A stretch of DNA of 64,000 nucleotides from an uncultured Aurantimonas sp. (GCA_947488615.1 CANKZU010000002.1:62001-126000); one strand, 5' to 3'. Positions 1 through 13,513 are shown, numbered from the stretch's first letter. Notes: generated by a model not told the origin, from the sequence alone. Translations and numbers: made by a program.

Positions 1-327
1 GAACAGGATCGCGATCCCCGTCAATACCGCGCCCGTCAGCACGACCTGGGTCAGGCCGAGGCCGAATATCTGCCGCCGGAGCGCCCACAGCCGGCTCGCC
101 TTCAACTCGAGCCCGATAATGAACAAAAGAAAGACGACGCCGAGTTCGCCGATATGGAGGATTTCCTCGCCTTCGCCGATCAGCTGGAACACCGGCCCCA
201 TCAAAATGCCGGCGAAGAGATAGCCGAGCACCGTGCCGAGGCCGATGCGCATGAACAGCGTGCCCGCGACGATGCCGCCCCCCAGAAGGAGCACAACTTG
301 CATGAAAAGAGGCGTTGTCTGTTCCAC
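1..327 (-). CDS. CPA2-family monovalent cation:proton antiporter, N-terminal part (partial)
   Basis: Integral inner-membrane antiporter of the KefB/KefC (CPA2) type, which exchanges K+ or Na+ for H+. Only the first 109 codons are in the window; the gene runs off the left edge. The read-out contains the hallmark pieces IGLGTVLGYLFAGILMGP and FLLFIIGLEL, which in this family form the first transmembrane helices. I placed the start at a GTG (325-327), giving MEQTTPLFMQVVLLL. An in-frame ATG at 301-303 is the alternative. It is divergent from pmbA, with a 124-bp gap in which I see no clear motif. Family assignment is firm; the transported ion cannot be told from this fragment. Confidence 0.8.
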   Translation of the reverse strand, partial: MEQTTPLFMQVVLLLGGGIVAGTLFMRIGLGTVLGYLFAGILMGPVFQLIGEGEEILHIGELGVVFLLFIIGLELKASRLWALRRQIFGLGLTQVVLTGAVLTGIAILF

Positions 328-451
328 TGTCGGCGGCTCGTCCTGTTTCGTGGATTCGGCGGCCGTAAACGCGCCGCCTCACATTCGGCGTCTTGATGGG
401 TGTCGCGTCGCACAATAGATGGTTCCTGAACGAAAACCAGCGGGCGACATC

Positions 452-1789
452 ATGCACGACGATACGACGCGGCTCTTGGCGACCGCCGAGCGGCTCATCG
501 AGACCGCACGCAAGGCGGGGGCGGATGCCTGCGACGTGGCGGTGGTCCGCTCCTTCGGGCGCTCGGTCTCGGTTCGGCTCGGCAAGGTCGAGGAAACCGA
601 AAGCGCCGAGAGCGAGGACATGTCGCTCCGCGTCTTCGTCGGCCGCCGCGTGGCGACCGTCTCGGCGGACATCCACGCCGACGCTCAGCTGCTCGCCGAA
701 CGTGCCGTGGCGATGGCCAAGGTCTCGCCGGAGGACGCATTCGCCGGGCTCGCCAATCCGCAGCGGCTGGCGCGCGAGGAGCTCGATCTCGACCAGTTCG
801 ACGCAGTGGATGTCGACAGCCGGACGATGGTTGAACAGGCGCTTGCCATGGAAGAGGCGGCGCGCGCCGTCGAAGGGGTGACGAATTCGGGAGGCGCCTC
901 GGTATCGGCCGGGTCGTCGGGCCTGGTTCTCGCTACCTCCTCTGGTTTTGCCGGTCAGCGCATGCGTTCGGGATTTTCCCGCTCGGTTAGCGTCATCGCC
1001 GGCGAAGGCGTGAAGATGCAGCGCGATTACGATTACGATTCGCGCATTCACTACGCCGATCTGACAGCGCCGGAGGCGATCGGCCGGAGCGCCGGCGAGC
1101 GCGCCGTCCGGCGGCTCGATCCCGGGAGCGTTGCCACCGGGCGCTATCCTGTGATCTTCGATCCGCGCATCGCCCGCGGTCTCATCGGCAGCATCGTATC
1201 GGCGATCAACGGCTCGGCGATTGCTCGCAAGACCAGTTTTCTCAAGGACCGGCTAGGTGAGGCGATCCTGCCAACCTCCTTCACCATCATGGACGACCCC
1301 CTGTTGCCGCGGCGCCCCGGCTCGCGTTCCTTCGACGGCGAGGGCGTGCGCGGCGAGGCGATGGCGCTGGTCGAGAACGGGGTTCTGGTGAACTGGATTC
1401 TCGACACTGCGACGGCCAAGGAACTCGGCCTGGAGACCAATGGCCGCGCCAGCCGTTCGTCCGGCGGCGTTTCGCCATCGGGGACGAACGTGTTGGTCTC
1501 GCCGGGCGAGATGACACCGGCCGAACTCGTCCGCGAGACCGGGCGGGGGCTGTATATCGACGAACTGATCGGCCACGGCACCAATCTCGTCACCGGCGAC
1601 TACAGCCGCGGCGCGTCGGGCTTTCTGATCGAGAATGGCGAGATCACCACGCCGGTATCGGAGCTGACCATCGCCGGCAATCTGCGCGAGATGCTGGCCT
1701 CGCTCGCCGCCGCGAACGATCTCGACGAGCGGTTCTCCATCGTGGCGCCGACCCTTCGAATCGAATCGATGATGGTGGCGGGGCGCTGA
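452..1789 (+). CDS. pmbA: TldD/PmbA family protein PmbA
   Basis: PmbA (TldE), about 445 residues, the partner of TldD in a heterodimeric cytosolic metalloprotease that degrades unfolded or modified peptides, for example in microcin B17 maturation in E. coli. The PmbA half lacks the zinc-binding HExxxH of TldD, and none is seen here. Conserved family stretches are visible: RVATVSADIHAD near the N-terminus, KTSFLKDRLGE in the middle and GLYIDELIGHGTNLVTGDYS near the C-terminus. I prefer ATG 452 (MHDDTTRLL) over the upstream ATG at 419, because family members begin close to this helix. The next gene starts 10 bp after the stop, so the two are probably co-transcribed. Confidence 0.88.
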   Translation: MHDDTTRLLATAERLIETARKAGADACDVAVVRSFGRSVSVRLGKVEETESAESEDMSLRVFVGRRVATVSADIHADAQLLAERAVAMAKVSPEDAFAGLANPQRLAREELDLDQFDAVDVDSRTMVEQALAMEEAARAVEGVTNSGGASVSAGSSGLVLATSSGFAGQRMRSGFSRSVSVIAGEGVKMQRDYDYDSRIHYADLTAPEAIGRSAGERAVRRLDPGSVATGRYPVIFDPRIARGLIGSIVSAINGSAIARKTSFLKDRLGEAILPTSFTIMDDPLLPRRPGSRSFDGEGVRGEAMALVENGVLVNWILDTATAKELGLETNGRASRSSGGVSPSGTNVLVSPGEMTPAELVRETGRGLYIDELIGHGTNLVTGDYSRGASGFLIENGEITTPVSELTIAGNLREMLASLAAANDLDERFSIVAPTLRIESMMVAGR

Positions 1790-1799
1790 CTTGACCGGC

Positions 1800-2582
1800 A
1801 TGCGCGACGATCTCGAATTGGTGAAGACCGCCGCAGTGGAGGCCGGCACGGTCGCCATGCGCTTCTTTCGGCGCGATCCGAGGGTTTGGTGGAAGGAGGG
1901 CAATTCACCGGTCAGCGAGGCGGACGTCGCCGTCGATGCCTTCCTGAAGGACGCGCTGGTCGGCGCACGGCCGTCCTATGGCTGGGTTTCGGAGGAGATG
2001 GAACGGCCCGAGATTCGCGAAGTGGAGGCTGACCGGTTCTTCGTCGTCGATCCGATCGACGGTACCCGTGCCTATCTGCGCGGCGAGGACACCTGGTGCG
2101 TCTCGATCGCGGTCATCGAGCGAGGTCGCCCGGTGATCGGCGTCATCGCCGCCCCGGCGCTTGGCGAGGTGTTCGAAGTGACGGCCGATTCCCCGACGCG
2201 TCTCAACGGCGCCGTCTGCTCCGTGAGTCGGCCGGGCACCGGCGACCGGCTTCGCCTCGCGGTTCCCGATGCCATGCGCAAGCGGCTTGACGCGGCCGGC
2301 TGCGAGCCCATCTTGGCGGAAAAAGCGGTTCCCTCGCTCGCCTATCGTCTGGCTCTCGTGGCCTCGGGTCGCCTCGACGGGACGTTGATCCGTCCCCGTG
2401 CCAACGACTGGGATATCGCTGCCGCGGACCTTCTCATCGAGAGGGCCGGCGGGCTTTTGTGCGATCGTGGCGGCACGCCCGCACTTTACAGAAGCGAGGG
2501 CAGGAGCCATGGCCTTTTGATGGCCGCATCGCATGGTGCTATGGCGCGTGTCAGACAGCTGACGAGAGTGATTCCCGATTGA
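1800..2582 (+). CDS. inositol monophosphatase / CysQ family phosphatase
   Basis: Magnesium-dependent, lithium-sensitive phosphatase superfamily protein of about 260 residues. The metal-binding signature DPIDGTRAY lies near residue 83. The second signature WDIAAADLLIERAGG lies near residue 203 and supplies the last metal-ligand Asp. The substrate may be inositol phosphate or 3'(2'),5'-adenosine bisphosphate; sequence alone does not decide. The start could be ATG 1800 or the TTG at 1791, and the ATG gives MRDDLELVKTAAVEAG, which matches the usual first helix. It sits between pmbA and a DUF4170 gene at the head of the lipid A gene block, an arrangement I recall from other Hyphomicrobiales. Confidence 0.85.
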   Translation: MRDDLELVKTAAVEAGTVAMRFFRRDPRVWWKEGNSPVSEADVAVDAFLKDALVGARPSYGWVSEEMERPEIREVEADRFFVVDPIDGTRAYLRGEDTWCVSIAVIERGRPVIGVIAAPALGEVFEVTADSPTRLNGAVCSVSRPGTGDRLRLAVPDAMRKRLDAAGCEPILAEKAVPSLAYRLALVASGRLDGTLIRPRANDWDIAAADLLIERAGGLLCDRGGTPALYRSEGRSHGLLMAASHGAMARVRQLTRVIPD

Positions 2583-2620
2583 TCTCGCTCGGCGGACCGA
2601 GAAACGAGGATTCGACTGCA

Positions 2621-2854
2621 ATGGAAGAGCAAGAGCCCAAGCAACTGCTGCACCTGGTGTTCGGTGGCGAGTTGAAGGACCTTCAGAGCGTGGATTTCAA
2701 GGATCTCAAAAGCCTTGATATCGTCGGAATCTTCCCCGATTACGCGTCGGCACTCGCCGCTTGGCGCGGCAAGGCGCAGCAGACTGTCGACAATGCGTCC
2801 GTGCGCTACTTCATCGTTCACATGCACCGTCTGTTAAATCCGGAAAATGCGTGA
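2621..2854 (+). CDS. DUF4170 domain protein (small conserved, alphaproteobacterial)
   Basis: A 77-residue soluble protein beginning MEEQEPKQLLHLVFGGEL and ending HMHRLLNPENA. It resembles the DUF4170 family: short proteins with an aromatic FPDYASALAAWRGKAQ segment, found next to LPS-assembly genes in alphaproteobacteria. Function is unknown. The start at ATG 2621 was chosen because the reading frame upstream overlaps the phosphatase gene and has no family-like sequence. It lies 38 bp after the phosphatase and 33 bp before the DUF374 acyltransferase, so it probably belongs to the same operon. No membrane segment or signal peptide is seen. Confidence 0.8.
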   Translation: MEEQEPKQLLHLVFGGELKDLQSVDFKDLKSLDIVGIFPDYASALAAWRGKAQQTVDNASVRYFIVHMHRLLNPENA

Positions 2855-2887
2855 GCAGACAATTCAACCATCGCGGTACGCGTCACC

Positions 2888-3679
2888 ATGTCGGATGAAA
2901 CCATGGCCGACGAGACGGCCGGCAATGCGGCACCCTTGAAGCGGTCCTGGCTTCACGGATGGCGGAGGCGTTGGCGTCGTATCGGGCGCGATGTGCTTCG
3001 CAGCCGCGTCGCCACGGTCCTGGCCGGGGCCGCCATCTACCGCGGCCTGTGCTTCGTGCGCGCGACCCAGAAGGAGGTGCCGGGCTCCTCCGATTGGGAG
3101 AGGATTCTCGACGAGGAACATCCGGCCATCGTCGGTCTGTGGCATGGGCAGCACCTGCTCGCGCCGTTCTTCCGGCCGTCGAAACTGCCCTATGTGGCAC
3201 TGCTGTCGCGCAGCGCCGACGCGGAAATCAACGCGATCGTCGTCGAGCGCTTCGGCATCGCGACCGTTCGCGGATCCGGTGGCCGGGCCGGGACGGTCGG
3301 TGCGCAAAAAGGTGGAGCCCGGGCGCTGATCGCCCTGCGCCGCTTCCTCGCGGACGGCTTCGGCGTCTGCATGATCGCCGACGTGCCGAAGGGAACGCCG
3401 CGAAAGGCCGGTCTCGGCATCGTGACGCTGGCCCGCATCACCGGGCGTCCGGTACTTCCCTCGGCCGCGGTGACCAGCCGCCGCTATGTCGTATCGAGCT
3501 CGTGGGACAAGACCACGGTTCCGCTGCCATTCGGCCGTCTTGCCATGGTAGTGGGAGAACCGATCACCGTTCCCGCTGACGCCGACGATGCGATGATGGA
3601 AATCAAGCGCCGCGAAATCACGCGGGCGATCGAGGCTGCGAACGAGGCGGCCGAGCGGCTTGTGCGAGATGCGCCGTGA
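2888..3679 (+). CDS. DUF374 lysophospholipid-acyltransferase-like protein
   Basis: A 263-residue protein of the DUF374 branch of the LPLAT superfamily, related to LpxL/LpxM lipid A acyltransferases. The catalytic-type histidine motif appears as GLWHGQHLLAPF near residue 80, and the substrate-side motif as DVPKGTPRKAGLGIVTLARITG near residue 160. A hydrophobic stretch (VATVLAGAAIYRGLCFV) near residue 45 probably anchors it to the inner membrane. Its stop overlaps the GTG start of waaA (GTGA), showing translational coupling with Kdo transfer. A role in acylating a Kdo-lipid A intermediate is inferred from neighbours; the acyl donor and position are unknown. Confidence 0.82.
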   Translation: MSDETMADETAGNAAPLKRSWLHGWRRRWRRIGRDVLRSRVATVLAGAAIYRGLCFVRATQKEVPGSSDWERILDEEHPAIVGLWHGQHLLAPFFRPSKLPYVALLSRSADAEINAIVVERFGIATVRGSGGRAGTVGAQKGGARALIALRRFLADGFGVCMIADVPKGTPRKAGLGIVTLARITGRPVLPSAAVTSRRYVVSSSWDKTTVPLPFGRLAMVVGEPITVPADADDAMMEIKRREITRAIEAANEAAERLVRDAP

Positions 3680-5007
3680 GCGACGCGCTCGCCCGCACGG
3701 CGCTTGCGGCATATCGTCTCGCCGGATCGCTCGCCTATCCGATGCTCGGCCCCTATGTCGGCTACCGCATTTCGCGCGGCAAGGAAGACCCGGCCCGGCG
3801 GCGCGAGCGTTATGGCTATGCCAGCATAGAGCGGCCGGATAACGGGCCGCTCTTATGGATGCACGCTGCGAGCGTCGGGGAGAGCGCTGCGGTTGCGCCG
3901 CTGGTTCGCGCGATTTCAAGCTGCGGCATCAATGTCGTCATGACCACCGGCACGATGACATCGGCGCATTTCGTCCAGGAGCAACTCGCCGACTGTGCCA
4001 TCCACCAATATGTGCCGCTCGACATGAAGCCCACCTTGGCGCGGTTTCTGGATTATTGGCGGCCCGACGTGGCGATCGTGGCCGAGAGCGAAATCTGGCC
4101 GATGACCATGCTGGAACTTGGCCGGCGCCGCATCCCGCAGGTCTTGGTCAATGCGCGCCTTTCGGACAGGTCTTTCAAGCGCTGGAAGTCGGCGCCCTGG
4201 CTGGCGGAAGCGCTGTTGGAGAATCTCGCGCATGTCGTCGCCCAATCGGATGTCGATGGCGAGCGCTTTCGCCTCCTCGGTGCCCGGGCGGTCACTGTCG
4301 CCGGCAATCTGAAAGCCGATGTCGGCCCGCCTTCGAGCTCCGAACTGGCGCTTGGCGAATTGCAGTGGGGCCTCGGACGCCGACCCCGATGGGCGGCGCT
4401 TTCCACCCATCCCGGCGAGGAGGAGCTGGCCGGAGAGGTGCATCGCTCGCTCGTGCAGCGCCATCCCGGTCTCCTCACCATCATCGTGCCGCGGCATGTC
4501 GATCGTGGTGACGAGATCGAGAAGGCGCTGCTGGGTCAGGGCTTCAAGGTGGCGCGGCGCAGTCGCGGCGAGCAACCGGACGAGGCAACCGATATCCTGC
4601 TGGGCGATACCATGGGCGAGATGGGGCTGTATCTGCGGCTGACCGACATCGCCTTTCTCGGCAAGTCGATCACCGGGCAGGGCGGCCAGAACCCGCTCGA
4701 GGCGGCGATGCTCGGGACGGCGGTTCTCTCCGGCCGCTACGTGCAGAACTTCCGCGATGCCTATCAGCGCCTTCTGAAAAACGGCGGGGCGCGGATCGTG
4801 CGTGATGGGGAGTCTCTGGCCTCCCATGTCAGCCAACTGCTTCGCGAGCCCGAGCAGTTGGCCGACATGGCGACGGCCGCGGCTGGGACCGTCGAGGAAA
4901 TGCGCGGCGCGCTTCCGCGCACGCTGCAGGCCCTCCACCCCTTCCTGCATCCGCTGAAGCTGTCGATCAGTCTCGCGCGCCGTTGCCGGCCGGCTATGCC
5001 GCGATGA
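3676..5007 (+). CDS. waaA: 3-deoxy-D-manno-octulosonic acid (Kdo) transferase
   Basis: WaaA/KdtA, 443 residues, a GT30 enzyme that transfers Kdo from CMP-Kdo to the lipid A precursor on the cytoplasmic face of the inner membrane. The N-terminal membrane-associated helix (LAGSLAYPMLGPYVGYRI), the acceptor-binding ASVGESAAVAPLVRAI, STHPGEEELAGEVH, and the CMP-Kdo-binding part KSITGQGGQNPLEAAMLG with its Asn-Pro-x-Glu are all present. The start is GTG 3676, overlapping the preceding stop. The stop codon in turn overlaps the ATG of lpxK, giving a three-gene translationally coupled block. Confidence 0.93.
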   Translation: MSDALARTALAAYRLAGSLAYPMLGPYVGYRISRGKEDPARRRERYGYASIERPDNGPLLWMHAASVGESAAVAPLVRAISSCGINVVMTTGTMTSAHFVQEQLADCAIHQYVPLDMKPTLARFLDYWRPDVAIVAESEIWPMTMLELGRRRIPQVLVNARLSDRSFKRWKSAPWLAEALLENLAHVVAQSDVDGERFRLLGARAVTVAGNLKADVGPPSSSELALGELQWGLGRRPRWAALSTHPGEEELAGEVHRSLVQRHPGLLTIIVPRHVDRGDEIEKALLGQGFKVARRSRGEQPDEATDILLGDTMGEMGLYLRLTDIAFLGKSITGQGGQNPLEAAMLGTAVLSGRYVQNFRDAYQRLLKNGGARIVRDGESLASHVSQLLREPEQLADMATAAAGTVEEMRGALPRTLQALHPFLHPLKLSISLARRCRPAMPR

Positions 5008-6035
5008 TGCTGCAGGAAACGCCGCCATTCTGGTGGCGCGCGCGCTCGTGGCCGACGCGACTTCTCGCACCGGCGGCGATGATCTACGGGCGCGTCGCCC
5101 GGCGCAATCTGGAGCGTGGCGAGCGTGCCGACATCGACCTGCCGGTCCTGTGCGTCGGGAACTTCACCGTCGGCGGCGGCGGCAAGACGCCCACCGCGAT
5201 GGCGCTCGGCCGGGCGGCGAAGGCGGCGGGCCTTCGCCCCGGTTTCGTCTCACGCGGGCATGGACGGTCGGGCCGTGGGGCCGTCGCTGTCGACCCGGAG
5301 CACCACTCGGCGGGCGAGGTCGGTGATGAGCCGCTGCTGCTCGCAACCGTCGCGCCAACCGCCGTGGCGGTCGATCGCAAGCAGGCGGCGGCGCTTTTGA
5401 AGCGCGAGCACGGCTGCGATTTCATCATTATGGACGATGGGTTCCAGAGCGCCCGTCTGTGGATCGATTACGCGCTCATCGTGATCGACGCACGGCGCGG
5501 GCTCGGCAATGGCGCCGTCATCCCGGCAGGACCCGTGCGGGCGCCGGTCATCGACCAGATCCGCTTGGCGGACGCGCTGCTCGTGGTCGGTCAGGGCGAC
5601 GGCGGTGACGCGGTGATCCGGCGGACGGCCCGAGCCAACAAGCCGGTCTTCGAGGCCGCGTTGGAGCCGCGCGACGGCGACCGCTTGCGCAGGATGCGTC
5701 TGCTTGCCTTCGCCGGCATCGCCGATCCGACGAAGTTCTACGCCAGCCTTGCCGCGCTCGGCGCGGAGATCGTCGAGACCCGGGACTTTCCTGATCACCA
5801 TGCTTTCTCAAAAGGCGACATGGACGAGTTGTCCGCCGCCGCCTGGCGTTCCGGATTGCAATTGGCCACGACCCGCAAGGACGCGGTGCGGCTGGCGACG
5901 GGAACGGCCGCTCAGCAGCTTTTCTTCAAGGAATGCGAGGTGCTCGACGTCGATCTGCACTTCGAGCCGGACAGCCTCGGCGCGCGGATCGTCCGCGACA
6001 CCCAGCTGGCGTTTCGGCGCCGCAAGTTCAGATAG
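5004..6035 (+). CDS. lpxK: tetraacyldisaccharide 4'-kinase
   Basis: LpxK phosphorylates the 4' position of tetraacyldisaccharide-1-phosphate to make lipid IVA at the inner membrane. The protein (about 343 residues) carries the P-loop GNFTVGGGGKTPTAMALG near residue 50 and the catalytic-type IIMDDGFQ near residue 135. The start at ATG 5004 is chosen because it forms an ATGA overlap with the waaA stop; an adjacent ATG at 5007 is equally readable, and an upstream ATG at 4983 would intrude into waaA. The C-terminus (RDFPDHHAFSKGD) is typical. The gene converges with the DUF2093 gene 21 bp downstream. Confidence 0.93.
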   Translation: MMLQETPPFWWRARSWPTRLLAPAAMIYGRVARRNLERGERADIDLPVLCVGNFTVGGGGKTPTAMALGRAAKAAGLRPGFVSRGHGRSGRGAVAVDPEHHSAGEVGDEPLLLATVAPTAVAVDRKQAAALLKREHGCDFIIMDDGFQSARLWIDYALIVIDARRGLGNGAVIPAGPVRAPVIDQIRLADALLVVGQGDGGDAVIRRTARANKPVFEAALEPRDGDRLRRMRLLAFAGIADPTKFYASLAALGAEIVETRDFPDHHAFSKGDMDELSAAAWRSGLQLATTRKDAVRLATGTAAQQLFFKECEVLDVDLHFEPDSLGARIVRDTQLAFRRRKFR

Positions 6036-6056
6036 GTTTTCGCCCCGAAAGCGGCT

Positions 6057-6272
6057 TCAGCGCTGTCCGCCGCCGGCCTCCATCTCGCGCCGGAACGAGG
6101 CCTCGCCGTCGATATAGGCTTCCTGGCGTTCCACGCTCCAATAACGCAGGAGATCGAGCGGAATCGCCTCGCCCGTGACGGCGCAACGCACATAGGCGCC
6201 CGGCGTGATGACCTGAAAATCCGGCGTGCCGTATTTGAGCTTGGCTTCGCCGCCGCTCTCCATGCGGTTCAT
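6057..6272 (-). CDS. DUF2093 domain protein
   Basis: A 71-residue protein, MNRMESGGEAKLKYG to EMEAGGGQR, matching the small alphaproteobacterial DUF2093 family: a conserved core KYGTPDFQVITPGAYVRCAV followed by IPLDLLRYWSVERQEAY. Function is unknown. The start at 6272 was chosen over in-frame extensions upstream because the extra residues are arginine-rich, low-complexity and not family-like. It converges on lpxK, whose stop is 21 bp away, and is separated from mutL upstream by 105 bp. No signal peptide is visible. Confidence 0.8.
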   Translation of the reverse strand: MNRMESGGEAKLKYGTPDFQVITPGAYVRCAVTGEAIPLDLLRYWSVERQEAYIDGEASFRREMEAGGGQR

Positions 6273-6377
6273 CGCTATCTCCGAAATGCTGCTGCGGTCC
6301 GCCCGCCGGGTTCCACCAGGACCTCTGCGCACTTCCCTAATTCGCCGCCAAGGGCGCGTCAAACTTTGCGATGGATG

Positions 6378-8234
6378 CTAACGCCGGCCGAACATCTTCT
6401 CGATGTCGGCGAGCTTCAGCTCAATGAAGGTCGGGCGGCCGTGATTGCATTGGCCGGACCCCGGCGTCGTCTCCATGTCGCGCAACAGGGCATTCATCTC
6501 GTCCGGCTTCAGGTTGCGGCCCGATCGCACCGAGCCGTGGCAGGCGATCGTCGCCGCGACATGGTCGATCCGGCCGCGCACCGTTTCGGACGTGCCGAAC
6601 TCCGCCAGTTCGTCCGCCAGATCGCGAACCAGCCGCTGGCAGTCGACGCGGCCGAGGATGGCCGGTGTCTCGCGCACGGCCACGGCGCCCGGTCCGAAGC
6701 GTTCGATGCCGAGGCCGAGCTGCGCGAAGGTCGCGGCGTTGTCGGCGAGACGGTCCGCGTCGTCCTCGGGCAGATCGACGATTTCCGGGATCAGCAGCAG
6801 CTGGGCGGGAAGGGGGCGGCCATGCAGCGCCGTCTTCAGCGCCTCGTAGACCAGCCGCTCGTGCGCCGCGTGCTGGTCGACGATGACGATGCCGTCCTCC
6901 GTCTCGGCGACGATGAAATTGCTGTGCAACTGCGCCTTGGCCGCGCCCAGCGGATGCTCGCGTGCCTCACCCGTGACGTCGTTGCCGACCCCGGACCGCT
7001 GCAACTGTTCCTCTCCAGCATCCGGCTCGAAAGCCGCTTCGGTCCCGGATCGCTCCAGCGTCGCCGCGTCGCAGGCGCCGTCGAGCGGGCGGAAGGGCGA
7101 TGCGCCGACATCGTAGGCCGCCTGTCGCGGTGCCGCGAAGCCACCGGGGGCAAATCCCTCGAAACGTCGCGCTGAGGGCGCTGCCGCGGCGCCATCCGGC
7201 CGGAAGCGCGCCATCAGCCCGGAAGCGTTCGCGGTCGAAGAGCGCAAGCCCGCTTCTGTAAAGGCCTGGCGGATTGAACCGACGATAAGGCCGCGCACCA
7301 GGCCGGGATCGCGGAAGCGCACGTCGGCCTTCGCCGGATGCACATTGACGTCGACGAGCGCCGGATCGAGCGTCAGGAACAGCACCGCGATCGGGTGGCG
7401 GTCCTTCGCCAACACGTCGGCATAGGCGCCGCGCAGCGCCGACAGGAGCATCTTGTCGCGCACCGGCCGGCCATTGACGTAGAAGAACTGCGCCAGCCCG
7501 TTGCCGCGATTGAAAGTCGGAAGCCCGGCAAAGCCCTCCAGCCGGACCTCCTCGCGCACAGCGTCGATAGCAATCGCATTGTCGCCGAACTCGGCGCCGA
7601 CGACGGCGGAGATGCGATGGAGCCGGTCAGCGTGCGACACCGCCTCGAAGATTGTGCGGCCACGGTCAGGACCGGCCAGTTCGAACCGAACCCCAGGGAA
7701 GGCGATGGCGATGCGGCGGACGATCTCGGTGATCGCGGCGCCTTCCGCCCGGTCGCTCTTGAGAAATTTCAACCGCGCCGGCACGGCATGGAAGAGATCG
7801 CGGACCTCGATCACCGTTCCCTTGGACAGGGCCGTGGGCCGTGGGCCGTCCAGGCGGCCGCCATCGACGGATATCTCATGCGCCTCGGCGGCACCGGCGG
7901 CGCGGGATTTCAAGGACAGCCGCGCGACCGAGCCGATCGCCGGCAGCGCCTCGCCGCGAAAGCCGAGCGTGTCGATGGCCTCGAGGCCGCCCGCAAGCTT
8001 GGAGGTGCAGTGCCGGCGCACCGCGAGCGGCAGTTCGCCCGCCGGAATGCCGCCTCCGTCGTCGGTGACCCGGATCAGATTCTTGCCGCCGCCGGCGGTC
8101 GCGATCTCGATGCGCCTCGCGCCGGCGTCCAGCGCGTTCTCGACCAGTTCCTTGACGACGCTCGCCGGTCGCTCGACCACCTCGCCGGCGGCGATCTGGT
8201 CGATCAGGGCATCGGATAGCTGGCGGATGGGCAT
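6378..8234 (-). CDS. mutL: DNA mismatch repair protein MutL
   Basis: MutL, 618 residues: an N-terminal GHKL ATPase that couples MutS mismatch recognition to strand incision. Visible motifs are [13 protein letters not shown] (ATP/Mg binding), TDDGGGIP and [16 protein letters not shown] in the ATPase domain. The C-terminal domain contains [12 protein letters not shown], which fits the DQHA-x2-E-x4-E endonuclease motif found in MutL of bacteria that lack MutH. Nicking by MutL itself is therefore expected. The start [18 protein letters not shown] at 8234 is the family N-terminus; an ATG at 8261 adds nine residues. It lies 125 bp downstream of glgX on the same strand. Confidence 0.95.
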   Translation of the reverse strand: MPIRQLSDALIDQIAAGEVVERPASVVKELVENALDAGARRIEIATAGGGKNLIRVTDDGGGIPAGELPLAVRRHCTSKLAGGLEAIDTLGFRGEALPAIGSVARLSLKSRAAGAAEAHEISVDGGRLDGPRPTALSKGTVIEVRDLFHAVPARLKFLKSDRAEGAAITEIVRRIAIAFPGVRFELAGPDRGRTIFEAVSHADRLHRISAVVGAEFGDNAIAIDAVREEVRLEGFAGLPTFNRGNGLAQFFYVNGRPVRDKMLLSALRGAYADVLAKDRHPIAVLFLTLDPALVDVNVHPAKADVRFRDPGLVRGLIVGSIRQAFTEAGLRSSTANASGLMARFRPDGAAAAPSARRFEGFAPGGFAAPRQAAYDVGASPFRPLDGACDAATLERSGTEAAFEPDAGEEQLQRSGVGNDVTGEAREHPLGAAKAQLHSNFIVAETEDGIVIVDQHAAHERLVYEALKTALHGRPLPAQLLLIPEIVDLPEDDADRLADNAATFAQLGLGIERFGPGAVAVRETPAILGRVDCQRLVRDLADELAEFGTSETVRGRIDHVAATIACHGSVRSGRNLKPDEMNALLRDMETTPGSGQCNHGRPTFIELKLADIEKMFGRR

Positions 8235-8359
8235 GGTCTGCAATCGGCCGGGTTGGGACATGGAAAAAGGGAGCGCGGCCCGCGCCGACGCTCCCATTCT
8301 TCTACCGTTTCGGTTCCCAGCCGGCAAACCGGTTCGCCCGCCGGCCTGTGGACGAAGGA

Positions 8360-10423
8360 TCAGACCTCGCCGTCCTGTTCCTCCAGCATGATGAAGACCG
8401 AGCGCGACTGCACGACGACGCCGTCGGCGTGGTCGATCCGGCGCGGCTCGAGATGCGGCCAATCCGACTGGATATGCAGGCAGTAGACATGGCCCTCGCG
8501 CGGTTCCGGGAGGGTCACCGCGACGTCTTCGTGTGAGCCGTTGACGTAGATCACCGCCCGTTCGCTCTCAACATCCTCATCGCCCTTCGGCGAATAGACC
8601 GACATGCCGACGAAGCGGCGCTCGGGATCGTTCCAGTCGTCGTCCCCCATCGGCTGGCCGTCCTCACGCAACCAGATCACGTCCTCGACGTCGCCGCCCT
8701 CGACCAGTTCGCCGGTGAGAAAGCGGTCGGCATTGAGCGCCGGGTGCTCGCGGCGCAGCTTTGCCAGCTTGCCGGTGAATTCGATCAGCACCTCGTCGGC
8801 GTTGTCCCAGTCGAGCCAGGTGATCTCGTTGTCCTGGGCATAGCCGTTATTGTTGCCGCCCTGGGTGCGGCCGAACTCGTCACCGGCGACGATCATCGGC
8901 GTGCCGCGCGCGACCAGCAGCGTCGCCAGCATCGCCCGGATGTCCTTGCCACGCGCGTCGATGACAGCCGGATCGTCGGTCTCGCCCTCGACGCCGTTGT
9001 TCCAGGAGTGATTGTCGTTGTGGCCGTCGCGATTGTCCTCGCCATTCGCCTCGTTGTGCTTGTCCTCGTACATGGCGATGTCGGCGAGGGTGAAGCCGTC
9101 ATGGGCGGCGATGAAATTGACGCCGGCCGAGGGACGCCGACCATCGTGATTGTAGAGATCGGCGGAGCCGGCAAGCCGCGTCGCCAGCGCCCCGATCATG
9201 CCGTCCTCGCCCTTCCAGAATTTGCGGACATCGTCGCGGAACTTGTCCTGCCATTCGAACCAGGGCTTGGGAAAATTGCCGACCTGATAACCACCCGGTC
9301 CGACGTCCCACGGCTCGCCGACATGAATGCGATCCTTCAGCACGTCGTCCTTCTCGATCATCTTGAAGAACGGCGCGTCGTGGGAGAACCCCTCGGGCAG
9401 CCGGCCCAGCACCGTTCCGAGATCGTAGCGGAAGCCGTCGATGCCGGTCGCCTGGACCCAGGTGCGCAGGACGTCGATGAACATCCTGGCCACCGGCTCC
9501 TTATGGGTCGCCATGGTGTTGCCGGTGCCGGTGTCGTTCAGCATGAACTGCGGCTCGCCCTCGGGGTGGCGGTAATAGAGCAGATTGTCGAGGCCGCGAT
9601 AGCAGATCGTCGGCCCTTCCTCGGAGCCCTCGCCGGAATGGTTGAAGACGACGTCGAGGAGAACCCGAATGCCGCGCTCATGCATGGCCTCGACGACCTT
9701 GCGAATCTCGGCGAAACCGCCGGGGGCGAGGCGCGGGTCCGGCGCCATGTGGGTGATCGGGTTGTAGCCCCAGGCGTTGGTCAGGTTGAGATTGAGAAGG
9801 TGTCCCTCGTCGATCCAGGCGGCGAGCGGCATCAGTTCGACCGTGTCGATGCCGACCTTCTGCATGTGATCGAGAAAATATGGCTCGGCCAGCGCCGCGA
9901 CGGTGCCGCGAATCTCGGCCGGCACGTCGGGATGGCGCTGCGAATAGGCGCGGACCAGGAGTTCGTAGGTGAGGCCCGGATTGGCGAAGGGCAGCGGTTT
10001 GGCGTCGCGGTCCGGCGCGGTGACGATGGCCCGTGGCAGGAAGGGAGCGCTGTCGATCTGGCGCTCGGGCGGCGCGGTCAGCGCCGGACGGTAGGTGAAC
10101 GGCCGGTCGAGCTGCACCGCGTAAGGATCGACGAGAAACTTCGAATAGTCGAAGCGGTGGCCTTCCTCAGGCTTGAACGGTCCGACGGCGCGCAGGCCGT
10201 AGCGTGTGCCGGCGGCAAGGCCCGGCACGAAGCCGAAGCGGGTGCCACCATCGCGACCGGGAAGCGGGATGCGGTCGGTTTCCTGAGTGCCGCCCTCGTC
10301 GAAAAGGCAGACATGGATATCGTCGGCATTTTCGGAATAGACGGAGAAATGCACGCCGCCGTCGTCGATCGTCGCGCCGAGCGATGCGGGAGCGCCGCGC
10401 TCGGCTGTGATGGTGTTGCTCAT
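8360..10423 (-). CDS. glgX: glycogen debranching enzyme GlgX
   Basis: A 687-residue GH13 isoamylase-type enzyme that hydrolyses alpha-1,6 branches of phosphorylase-trimmed glycogen in the cytoplasm. An N-terminal CBM48-like module ([19 protein letters not shown]) precedes the catalytic barrel. The barrel has the conserved regions [24 protein letters not shown] (nucleophile Asp), [19 protein letters not shown] (acid Glu) and [10 protein letters not shown]. The gene starts 12 bp after the pgm stop and is the last of the glg operon. It fits a degradative role with glgP. Confidence 0.93.
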   Translation of the reverse strand: MSNTITAERGAPASLGATIDDGGVHFSVYSENADDIHVCLFDEGGTQETDRIPLPGRDGGTRFGFVPGLAAGTRYGLRAVGPFKPEEGHRFDYSKFLVDPYAVQLDRPFTYRPALTAPPERQIDSAPFLPRAIVTAPDRDAKPLPFANPGLTYELLVRAYSQRHPDVPAEIRGTVAALAEPYFLDHMQKVGIDTVELMPLAAWIDEGHLLNLNLTNAWGYNPITHMAPDPRLAPGGFAEIRKVVEAMHERGIRVLLDVVFNHSGEGSEEGPTICYRGLDNLLYYRHPEGEPQFMLNDTGTGNTMATHKEPVARMFIDVLRTWVQATGIDGFRYDLGTVLGRLPEGFSHDAPFFKMIEKDDVLKDRIHVGEPWDVGPGGYQVGNFPKPWFEWQDKFRDDVRKFWKGEDGMIGALATRLAGSADLYNHDGRRPSAGVNFIAAHDGFTLADIAMYEDKHNEANGEDNRDGHNDNHSWNNGVEGETDDPAVIDARGKDIRAMLATLLVARGTPMIVAGDEFGRTQGGNNNGYAQDNEITWLDWDNADEVLIEFTGKLAKLRREHPALNADRFLTGELVEGGDVEDVIWLREDGQPMGDDDWNDPERRFVGMSVYSPKGDEDVESERAVIYVNGSHEDVAVTLPEPREGHVYCLHIQSDWPHLEPRRIDHADGVVVQSRSVFIMLEEQDGEV

Positions 10424-10435
10424 TGAGCCTCTTGG

Positions 10436-13513
<3,078 letters not shown>
